Source: Salinivirgaceae bacterium (GTDB taxonomy: Bacteria > Bacteroidota > Bacteroidia > Bacteroidales > SZUA-534). From it: 56,370 nucleotides of DNA. The notes under the pieces were generated by a model. The model did not search any database, was not told the DNA's origin, and saw only the letters and a list, made by a program, of their open reading frames with translations. Positions 32,400 to 43,400 of this stretch are shown here, piece after piece; the stretch's first letter is position 1; each line of letters starts with the position of its first letter. A program made the translations under genes and the position numbers. Location of the stretch: NCBI GenBank assembly GCA_017557785.1, contig JAFYYA010000085.1, forward strand, positions 1-56,370, read 5' to 3'.

Positions 32400-32551
32400 C
32401 GGTTGCTATTTTAAAATATAAAAGTATATCATTTTTTGATTACTGAAGCCATTTTGACAAAACTTTGGTGTCAAATTGTGGGCTGTTTGCCAAAAACTCA
32501 CCTTGGTTTGCACAAATTCAATTAAATTCGGCTCGCTAAAAAGCAAAAAAA

Positions 32552-34171
32552 ATGGACCGGCGGATTCTTTTATCGATTTTGATTGTGATGTGCGGACTAG
32601 TGGCACGTGGCCAAGAGTCGCACTCGCTCTATATGGAACACGAGTTCAACCACTACGACCGCTATGTCTATCAGAAGCAGAACCGTTTCCACACGTCGGT
32701 CAAGCCTTATCAGAACCGGCAGGTGAACACAACCGTCAATGCCGATTCAATCTACCGCATCGATGTAAGCGGTAAAATTCCTGATATCTTGCTGAACCGT
32801 AGTTGGATAACCTATAAGCAGGAAGATTTTGAGTTCACCATCGACCCGCTTATGAATTTCGAACTTGGGCGCGATGCCGATTATGACAAGATGAGTTGGG
32901 TGAACACCCGCGGAATAATACTCAATGCACGGTTGGGTAAATATGTGTTTGTGACCACCGATTTCTATGAGAATCAGGCCAAATTCTATGATTACCGCCA
33001 ACAGGTTGTGAAAGATGCGAAGACTATTCCAGGGCAGAGTTCCTACAAGACATTCAAAGACGACGGCTACGATTATGCCTGGGCCGACGCCACCATCAGC
33101 TTCCAACCCGACGAGCATTTCGACATCACATTCGGCCATGGCAAGAACTTCATCGGCGACGGCTATCGCTCAATGTTGCTCAGCGATGTGGCGGCCAACT
33201 ATCCGTTCCTGCGCATAACAACCGACTTCTGGAACGTCAAATATGTGAATCTCTGGGCTCAGTTTCAAGACCTTACAAAACACTACGACTACGGCCATCC
33301 GCACGACAAGAAGTGGGGGTCGTTCAACTATCTCGACTGGTCGGTGACACCATGGCTCAATGTAGGATTATTTGAAGCGGTAATCTGGGCCAATGCCGAT
33401 AGTTTGGGTCACCGCGGATTCGATATCAACTATGCCAATCCGGTCATCTTCACCCGTCCGGTCGAATTCTCAGTCGGTTCGCCCGACAACGCTCTGATGG
33501 GTGTGACAGGAAAAATCACCCTGGGCGATAACCACGTACTCTACGGACAGTTCATCATTGATGAGTTCAAACTTGAGAATGTGAAAGCCGGAATCAAACA
33601 TCAGTTCAACAAGTCGGACTCTACAATCCAGTGGGGCTGGTGGGCCAACAAATGGGCGTTGCAGGCCGGCTATAAAACTTACGATCTGTTTGGTTTAGAG
33701 CATCTCGATATTCAAGCAGAAATGAATGTTGCGCGGCCGTTCATGTACTCGCATGTCACACACATCCAGAACTACGGACACTTCTGTCAGCCGCTTGCTC
33801 ATCCGCTGGGCAGTAATTTCCGCGAGTTCGTGCTCATCGGGCGCTACAATTTCCAGCGGTTGTTTGTTGAGGCAAAATACATCCACGCCATGCAGGGCCG
33901 CGATGCCGGCGGACAGAATATGGGCAGCAACATCTATGCTGACTACACCACTCACGCATCGGAATACTACAACGAGATAGGGCAGGGGCAGAAGGTTATT
34001 TTGCAGAATACCAGCCTGAAGGCAGCGTACCTGATCAATCCACGCACCAACATGAATGTCTATGTAGGGTTCACTCGTCGCTCTGACGACGCTAGCGGCT
34101 CAAAAACTGCCAGCAACCTGCTGACATTCGGTTTGCGCACATCGCTGCAGAATATCTACTACGATTTCTAA
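32552..34171 (+). CDS. Wzi/RemB-like outer-membrane beta-barrel protein
   Basis: This 539-residue secreted protein begins with MDRRILLSILIVMCGLVARG (signal). It has many aromatic-rich strands (FGHGKNFIGDGYRSMLLSD, VKYVNLWAQFQDLTKHYDY, NPVIFTRPVEFSVGSPDNAL, WGWWANKWALQAGYKTYDLF) and ends SLQNIYYDF with a terminal Phe, as outer-membrane barrels do. The blocks GHGKNFIGDGYRS and NPVIFTRPVEFS resemble the capsule-assembly Wzi family and the flavobacterial gliding protein RemB, which belong to one superfamily. It lies between the PorE-like operon (divergent) and the giant adhesin. A role in surface-glycan attachment or in motility is inferred from that context. About 150 nt upstream hold the divergent promoters. 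Confidence 0.75.
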   Translation: MDRRILLSILIVMCGLVARGQESHSLYMEHEFNHYDRYVYQKQNRFHTSVKPYQNRQVNTTVNADSIYRIDVSGKIPDILLNRSWITYKQEDFEFTIDPLMNFELGRDADYDKMSWVNTRGIILNARLGKYVFVTTDFYENQAKFYDYRQQVVKDAKTIPGQSSYKTFKDDGYDYAWADATISFQPDEHFDITFGHGKNFIGDGYRSMLLSDVAANYPFLRITTDFWNVKYVNLWAQFQDLTKHYDYGHPHDKKWGSFNYLDWSVTPWLNVGLFEAVIWANADSLGHRGFDINYANPVIFTRPVEFSVGSPDNALMGVTGKITLGDNHVLYGQFIIDEFKLENVKAGIKHQFNKSDSTIQWGWWANKWALQAGYKTYDLFGLEHLDIQAEMNVARPFMYSHVTHIQNYGHFCQPLAHPLGSNFREFVLIGRYNFQRLFVEAKYIHAMQGRDAGGQNMGSNIYADYTTHASEYYNEIGQGQKVILQNTSLKAAYLINPRTNMNVYVGFTRRSDDASGSKTASNLLTFGLRTSLQNIYYDF

Positions 34172-34229
34172 TCAGTTTTTTGAGAAATCTGGCGCACACT
34201 GTCTTCGGTGTAAGACATATGTGTTTAAA

Positions 34230-34357
34230 CGATACCTATATAATAATATTGTATCGTAATCTCATTGCGGGTAAAATCGTTTCAGAATGTGTCCGGCGTA
34301 CCCCCGCAAATACTGCCTAACCTTGATTTTTGTGTATTTACCGACGTTTATTGTCGG
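34230..34357. other. Three inverted repeats upstream of the giant adhesin gene
   Basis: The 298-nt gap between the Wzi-like gene and the adhesin has CGATAC/GTATCG (34230-34235 and 34251-34256), TTGCGGGTA with TACCCCCGCAA (34265-34273 and 34299-34309, two extra C), and CCGAC/GTCGG (34341-34345 and 34353-34357). None has a good U-tract, though the first may help end the Wzi-like transcript. They could lie in the adhesin's promoter or 5' leader. No clean TAnnTTTG promoter was found. Confidence 0.4.
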
Positions 34358-34469
34358 ATTATCAAAACAAAAAAATGTCGTTTTTAAAAAAAATTACTTT
34401 TATGCGCTTTTCGTACACAAATGTATGCAGAGCAGAAAAAGGAAATAGCAACACTTAATTATAAGCGTT

Positions 34470-37400
34470 ATGAAGAGACACATTTTTACCGTATCGATTT
34501 TATTAGTTGCAGTGCAACTATTCGGTCAAGAGTCGAGATTCTGGGTAGGTGGCAGTGGCAAGTGGTCAGACACGAACCATTGGTCAGTCACATCGGGTGG
34601 CGAGCCGGGTGCGGCACTGCCTGAATCGGGAACAAGTGTAGTGTTCGACGAGAATTCGTTCAGTGGCGACAAGAACACGGTTTCGCTCAACAGCGCCGTG
34701 ACCGTTGGTAGCCTGACAGCCACCAACGCCAATTTTGTCTTCTCGGGCAAAAAGGATTTCACCATTGGCGGTTCAATCAATACTGATAACAATGCCGACT
34801 TTGGCAAACTGCGTGGTGCGCTGGTGCTTTCGGGCAGCGGTGACAACACTGTCAGCATCGCCAGCGGTCTTGAAGGCGGAATAGTCATCGACGGTGGCAG
34901 TTGGACACTTCAGTCCGACCTGACTACCGAAGGCAACATAACCCTGAAATCAGGTTCGTTCAACACCAACGGCTTCAATGTTACGTGCGCCGTATTCTCG
35001 GCAACCGAGAACGCAACGGCTCTCAACATTGAGAACTCGACGGTGACTTGCGACAAGTGGGATTTCAGCAAGGCTTCAAACTTGACCTTCGAAGCCAAAG
35101 GGTCTGAAATATTGATTCGCAACGAGTTCTTTAAGAATTTCTTCTCTGCAAGAAATCTGACATATAATCTTGTAAGGAGCTATGACCTTGCAGCATCAAA
35201 AGATCCAGCACCGAGTCTTGAACTTACTCCTATTGATGTATCGTGCCCGTCAAATGCCGATAATCTTAAAAATGACGGTGGTGTTATAGTCACAGTGGAT
35301 GGAGGTGTAGGTGATTATAATCTGGTTTTGGGTTACCTTGATGCAATCACCCATGATTTCGTATGGTTGGATGATTATTATGGCAATGGCCATCCATTTG
35401 AGAATTTGGAAGCAGGTTCATATAGCGCAGGTTTTAGTCCTGATGGAAAGAAAGTGACAATTCAAACAGTGACTGTAAATTATGCAAATCCTGATTTTAA
35501 AATTAATATTGATATAAAAGCTGACGCAGTATGTTGGGGCGATGATATAGAATTAGGATATACTGCAAGTGGTGGTACCGGCGCTGGAACATATTCGCAG
35601 CAATGGCGAAAAACGGGATATCTTGGTATTTTTTCAAATGCTGAACAAATCAGTGCTGCGCCGCAAGCATCATATGCTGTTACAATAACTGATGGTGCGG
35701 GTTGTAAGTTTGCATCTGCTTCATTCTCATATGCACCATGGTTCCGTGAATTAGGCCAGAATGACAACTACGATCACGGTCCGGCCAGAATTACAGGTGA
35801 GGCTAGTGCCGAAGAAACCTGTATTAATAAGGAATCGGGTGTGATAACAGTGTCAGAAGTGAATGGCGGCACAGGTCCATACACATACTCGGCAAAACTA
35901 GGTGAAACAACTTACAATTTCCCTGCAGGTGAAGCATCATTAGACGGTCTTCCGGCAGGTGAATACACAATTACTATTACCGACAAAGAAGGTTGTACAA
36001 ACCGCACTAATTTTGAAAGAGTCTACGAGGACTCAAGTGATTATCCTGAAGAGATAAAAGTTGAGATTACAACGATACCTGCACCAGAAGCAAATGCAGG
36101 TTCTGATGATAAAGTCTGCTTATCTGAAGGTACATATACTGTAAAGAAAGCAAAAGGCGTGGAAGCCAAAAATTATGATAAAGGCGCCATCTTGTGGGAA
36201 GTAAGCGATCTTTCTATAGCAACAATAGCATCGGGTGCCGATACCGAAACCCCGACATTGAATTTGCTCGCCGCAGGAACCGTAACGCTGACTATGACTG
36301 TATCAAACGGAACTTGCGACGATGATTCTGACGATATGGAATTGACCATTGTTGCAACACCCAAACCAGTTATTACATCAAGCGATCATCCCGTTTGTGG
36401 ACTTAAGGAAGATATCTTTGCTAATGCCAGCATGGGTGGAGGTTTGGTTGCTGATCGTGCAGGCGGTACAGGCACTGGCAATGTCTCGGTAAGTGGATTG
36501 CACGTAGAAGTAACCCAACCCGGTGAATATATCTTCAGAGTTATAGAAACTGAGCCTGAAGCTGGTTGCGTGGGATATAGCGACGCAGGTGCTCCGGCTC
36601 CGGGACAATTAGTTACATTGAATTTCTACAAAGAGCCGACAGTGTCGTTCACACCTAAAAATGGCGAAACTTGTGGAACTACCTCTGTAACAATTGCTCC
36701 TTCAATTGAAAATCAGGAATCAATATCGTGGATACACGATGGTAACGGTACTTTGAACGTAAGTGCCGATAGCAAATCGGCAACATACACGCCAAGTGGT
36801 ATTGATGCTGGCAAAGAAGTAACAATAACAGTAACAGTAGGTAATGGTGTTTGCACCGATAAAAGTGACAGTTACAAACTTAAGGTAAAACCTGTTCCTA
36901 CAGTATCAATCAATCCGATAGGCACAGGCTCAAACGGCGATTTCTGCGGTTTGTCTACCACAGCAACAGCTGTTCCGAGTCTTGGTGGAAACTTGATATG
37001 GGATAATGGCGGTGACAATACATTCCATGTTTCACCATTAACTGCAACAACTGCAAGTATCAGTGGTGATAATGGTGTAACTTATGGGTTATCAGTGGTT
37101 GAAGAAAAAGACGGTTGCTACTCAGATCCAAGTCCGGTAGTTCATGTTACTTTCCACGACAATCCGACACTTGTATTATCGGATTCTTATGATGTTTGCG
37201 TGGGTATGCCTGCAACAGCGACAGCAACAGCAACCAACAATACAACTTTGGAATGGTCAAAAAATGACGCCCTTTATAAAGGTACACTGGAAACAACCGG
37301 AACAGCATCGTCGTTGGTAGCGACTTACACCCCGGTTGATTCTGATGCCGACAAAGACGTAACACTCACTGCAACTATCAACTCTGCAGCATGCGGTTCA

Positions 37401-40400
37401 ATATCATTGCCTTACACATTCCATGTTAACAAAGTTCCGTCACCGACACTTAGTGGCAAAGAAATCTGCGGCCCGATTGATGACGGTTATTTGATTGCGT
37501 CTATTACAAGCGGTAACACCGTTGAATGGATAATCCCGTCGGGTGTGAAAAAAGCTGAAGAAATAATAGAAGGATCAGAAGCAAAGGTAAAATTGGCACT
37601 TGAAGGTACTACTTATGGCGATTATACAATCGGCGTAATTGAGTCGAATGCAAATTGCAGTAGCAACGAAGTTACCGTTACGGTTACTTTCAAAGCCAAA
37701 CCGGTTATGGAATTTGAAGAGTATACAGCGACAATTTGCGCTGGCAATCCGTACACTGTTAAAGTTAAAACTCATGAGAATTATGACAATTATATATGGA
37801 CGGCTTCTGATGGCGGAACTGTTAATATGGGTACACATTCAGGAACTTATAATTCTGTTGCTACTACCATCGGTAAAAAGGTAACCATCACTGCAACTCC
37901 TACCGGTGGTTGTACAAGCGAAGGTGCCCAGTCGATGACGCTGACGGTAAATCCAAACCCGGCACCAAATATCGACGATGTAACTGTTTGTGGTTTGGAA
38001 TATACATTACCGACACCTGTTCAAAGTGTTACTTTTGATCCGGTTTCATATCCTAATCCCCCGACGTCAGCCTTTGCATGGTCGACACCCGATGCAACGG
38101 GCAAGGTTCATGTGGTTGGCGATAAATTTATCGCTACCGAAGAAGGTAAATACACTTTGCATCTTGCTGAAATGGTAGGCGAATGCCAGGAATCTGACGA
38201 AGCGGAAATCACTTTCGTTGCCAAGCCGACAGCCAATGCGGGAACTGACGATGAAATCTGTGCCAACGAACCTACTTACACGATATCAGCAGCAACAGCC
38301 GAACACTATTCATCACTTGAATGGCGTTCGAGCAGCAATCCTTCGGTAGTGTTCAGCTCAGATCTGAATCCTACTTACACAATTAAGAGTGAAGATGTGG
38401 ATGCAGGAAGCGTAACCCTGACATTGACTGCAAAATCAAAAACACCATGCACTGTTGCTGATGACGCAACTTCATCAATAACCATTACCATCAAACCGCA
38501 ACCGGTTCCAGCCATAAGCGGTGACGATGAAGTATGTGAAGGCAAACCTGGTACTTACAGCACCGATGAAGGAATGAGTGACTACAAGTGGTTTGTTGAC
38601 GACGTTGAGCAGACAGGCGAGACATCACCTTCATTCACTTATACATGGGCGACAGCAGGGCCACATAAAGTGTCGGTAAGTTACAACGATGGTTGTGACG
38701 CCGCCGCACCAACCCCGATGGACGTAACTGTTCACGATCTGCCAGCTAGCATATTGCCGACAACAGAAACATCGTGCACCAACGGCAGTGTTGATTTAGA
38801 TGCAACAGCAACAGGCGGCAGCGGTAACTTCACTTACTCATGGACAGGCAACGGAGCATCTTATCTCTCCGACAAAAACATTGCCAATCCGACATTCTCT
38901 TGTGATGTGGCAGGCACCTACACTCTGACTTGCACCATTAACGATGTTGATTTCGGATGCCAAAAAGACTTTGAGATAACAATCGACAACCAGCAAGGTC
39001 CGACTGCAAATGCTGGCAATGACACAACAATTTGCTATGGTGTCGACTACACTATTATGGGTGCGAAAGCAGAATATGGCGACGTGCTTTGGACATCGTC
39101 GGGTGATGGCACCTTCGACAATGCTTCAAACATCAACGCAACTTATACACCGGGTGACAGTGATAAGGCTGCAGGTTCGGTGACTCTGACACTCACCACC
39201 ACAAGCGCTACTTGCGGAGTGGCAACCGATGACAAAGTAGTCACAATCATGCCTGAATTGGTAATCGGTATTGGTACACTTCAGCCGTTCCCAATCAGTG
39301 CTTCAACAAAAATTAAAGTGAGTGTGAAGGGAAATTATGCAACGGCTTTTGGCCTTCAGTTCTATTTGGTATCACCCGACGGAACACATAAAGTGAAACT
39401 GTACAACACTATTGAAGATGCCCCTAATCCCAATAAACCATGGGCTTTTAATGCCGGTAACTTCGATTTCACATTTACAACTGAGTCTGATGTCGATTTC
39501 TACAACCAGATGAAAAACTGGGGATTTGGTGCTGATGTTAATGGTACGTTCGGAATCACTGGATCTTTGAGCGACATTTACGGTCTGAATCCGGCCGAAG
39601 GCGGTTGGGCAGTTGAAGTAGGTAGCGGCTTCTCTGACGGAGTTGGTAAATTGCAACATGCGGTAATCAGCTTTACTGATGTTAATTTCGAGGGTAAAAC
39701 ACAAACTTTGACCTTCGATTCGAAGGAGTTGAACCCCGCCGTATCGATACCTAACTCTAGTACTATAAGCTACATTTCGCCAATTGGCTTGCGTGAGAGC
39801 TGCTACGGCGCATGCGACGCTCATGCAGTTGCAAAGGCAATAGGCGGTTCGGGCGTAATTGTTAAATGGGAGTGGGCACGTGATATTAACTTCACCGAAG
39901 AATACTATGTTGGTGGAACACACGAATCAGATACTCTTGATCTTTGCAGGGGAATCTACTATGTACGTGTAACCGACGCCATGGGCTGCGAAGCTGTAAC
40001 AATGGTTGAGGTTGGCTCGCCCGACAAGATTCATATCAACAAGGATGCCACTACCGACGTGACTTGCTACAGCGGCAGCGACGGTACCGTATCATTCTCG
40101 GCAACCAAGGAGCTGATTTCTCATTTCGATTTTGATGTGGCAGGTTACACCGCTACTTCTTCCAACGACGTATCTGCAAGTTTCACCACTCTGCCGTTTG
40201 GCAATAAATACAAAGTGATTGTAACTGACGAAGACGGTTGCCAGGATTCTTTGGACTTCAGCATCGGCCAGCCCGACACACTGATGGTTACCAATACCAA
40301 AGTCACATTGGCAACATCTTGCACAGTTAACAATGGTGCTGTAACCTTTACCGTAACAGGTGGAAAGATTGAAGGCGACTATCATATGGAATACATGGGC

Positions 40401-43400
40401 CTACCACAAGACCAGCCTGACATCGTAATCAACCAGACCACTCTTACGGCAACAGGCCTTACGGGTGCCAGTGGAATTAAATTCCGTATCTACGATGCCG
40501 GCACATTCGATCCGAATAATCTTAATGTAGGCTGCTATCTCGATACCACAATCTCGACCGTAGCCGAAGGAATGACAATAACACTCGCAGATCTTGGAAA
40601 CAACTTGTGCAGTGGCGACGACAATGCTTCAATTACCATATCGGTAACGAATGGCTCGGGTGACTACACATTCGAGTGGTCTGATGGAAATGGCGTAATT
40701 GCAACCACAACCGAGCCGACCATATCTGGTTTGATCGCAGGTACATATACCGTTAAGGTTACAGATAACACTTCGTTCTGCGACGCCATAAGCGATCCGA
40801 TAGATGTTGTTGATCCTGCAGAGATTGTAATAACCAAGACCATCACAGCAATGCCTAAGTGCTTTGGCGAGGAAACAGCAAGCTTCTCGGTTTCAGCAGT
40901 AGGCGGAACAGGCGAACTGTCGTACGCTTGGCAGAAAGATGGTGTTGATTACTCAAATGCCACTTCACTTGAAAATGAAGGTGCAGGCTTGTATACCGTA
41001 ATCGTAACGGATGGATTCTGCAAGGCTTATGACACTATTGAAGTAATTCAGCCAACGAGCAAGCTCATCATAACGGATGTCGTTTCTACCGAATCGGAGT
41101 GCGCAACACCGACAGGTACCGCAACAGCCTACGTTGAAGGCGGCTCAGGTATATATACTTATACTTGGACATCGCTCTCTGATGGCTCGGAGTGGAACGG
41201 ACAGTCGCCAGTTGCAATGGGCGCTGACATGTACAAACTCGTTGTTGAAGATGGTTTGGGATGTAAAGTTGATTCAATAGTTGAGGTTCAAGACAATGGA
41301 ACGCTTCAATTATCTGTAATCAACAAAGTCGGTGTTCTTTGCCTGGATCGTTGCACAGGTTCTGCAGAACTCGGTCTTGTATACGATGAAGACAATGTTT
41401 ACGATAATTCTGAATTGTATATCTGGTGGAATGGTGTTCAAACCGACAACGCTAGAAGCAACACTTTGTGCAATGGTATTAATACCGTGAAAGTTAAGAG
41501 TATTGCCAATGGTTGTAGCAAGGTTGATACATTCAAACTCAGCGATGAACGTGCATTGAAAGTTGAAATCCATCGTGACCCCGATTTGAGTACTTCGGGT
41601 AGCTGCAATGGCGCAATAACAGCAATAGGCAAGGGAGGTGTACCGGGTTATACTTACACTTGGGCCGATGCAAGCGGCAACCCGATTGAGGCTGATGCTA
41701 ATGAGCCTAACACAATATATCTGCTTTGCGAAGGTTATTATGCTCTTCACATTGAGGACAACAATCCTGATGGATGCTCGATCGATACTCTTATACAAAT
41801 TGAACACCGTCCGTTGACTTACAAACTTGTTCAAGTATCGGCAACAGCATGCTACGGTGGCAGCGACGGTGCTATTGAGATTGAAGGTGTCGGCGGTTAT
41901 TATGAGCCATACACCTACAAGTGGGGTAGCCCGATGTGGCCTGCTGACTCTGTAGCTGAAGGCGCATTGATTACAGGTTTGAAAGCCGGGAAATATGGAT
42001 TCACCATCTCGCAGCGCAATGGTACCATTTCGATAACTGATACAATTACAGTTACTCAGCCTACCGACAGCCTGCTGGCCCAGTTTGTGGCTATCGGAAC
42101 ACCTTGCTACGAGACTGTTGGTGCAATCAGCATTAAGAAGACAATAGGCGGTAACGCACCGTTCACCTATACTTTCAGCAACACCGAGTGGACTGATAAT
42201 ATTGTTAAAGTATCAGATGACGGTAAAGCTGACATTACTGGTCTGGCAACCGACAACTACGGCTTGTATGTAGTTGACGCACGTGGTTGCGAGTACAAGA
42301 CAATTGTTGAAGTTCCCGACTTGTCGGAATTCCGGATTGAACTTGTTGCTCAGGAAACACGTTGCTATGGTGAGAATAGCGGTGAAGTATCGGTAACAGC
42401 TTCGAGTGAGAACGGCGGATTCCAGTATGAATGGACTGGCCGCACCGAAACAACTGACAGAATCACAAGTCTGACAGCAGGAGTCTATACCGTTAAGGTA
42501 ACCGATAACAAGGACTGCGTGAAGATTGATTCAATTGAAGTTGCTCAACCTGAGAAGATAAACTTTGCAATAGCCAATACCAAGCCGAGCAGTTGCTACA
42601 ACACAACTGACGCTGAGATTGTAATCGACACCATTAAGGGTAGAACAGGTACGATGGTTAAATTCCACTTCATGCCTGAAGATGGCAGCGCGGTTTGCTT
42701 CGACTCAACCAAGACAATGTCGAATGTAACCTTTACAGAGTTGCTGCCGGCCGGTGGTTACAAAGTTTTGGCTTACGATGCGAAGGGTTGCCCGAGCGAT
42801 ACCGTCAGCTTGGCAGTAATGTCGGAGCGTCCAGAAATCACAATCAGCAAGATTGAAGACGATGAGCCTAACTGCTACAACTACACTGCTGATGGCAAAC
42901 TGTCGTTCGGTAAGATTACGGTTACCGCCATTGCAATGGTTAACAGCCAGGTATCGTCGACAATTACCGATCTGAAACAATACTATCAGATTGACGGTGG
43001 AGTTGCCCAGGAAGCACATATCTTTGATAAGGTTACTGCTGGACCGCACACCATCACAGTTGGTTTCGGCGACACTCTGCTTTGCCCGGTAGTGATTGAG
43101 CACGAACTCGGAAGCAAGAGCAATCTGCGCGCAAACGCAACATTCAAGAACGACGAGAAGTTGATCTTTGCTTGCCCGAGCGACGAGTTGACAGCCAAGG
43201 TAACTGCAGCTGCTACATTCAGCAGCTATAAGTTCTACGCTTTGACTGATGAAGATCTGGAGAATGAAGATGTTGAAGAGCCGCAGCCGACTCCTGCAGC
43301 CGACACAACATCTACCAATATTGCTGACTCAACCAATGTGGCTGATTCGACAATCGCTTACAGGTTCAACCGTTACATCCGCTTCCGCGATGATTCGGTA

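Noticed and set aside
34265-34309. Definite invertible promoter upstream of the adhesin
   Set aside because: Arms are short and imperfect, the spacer is only 25 nt, no promoter was found inside and no recombinase is nearby; kept only as a possibility to check.
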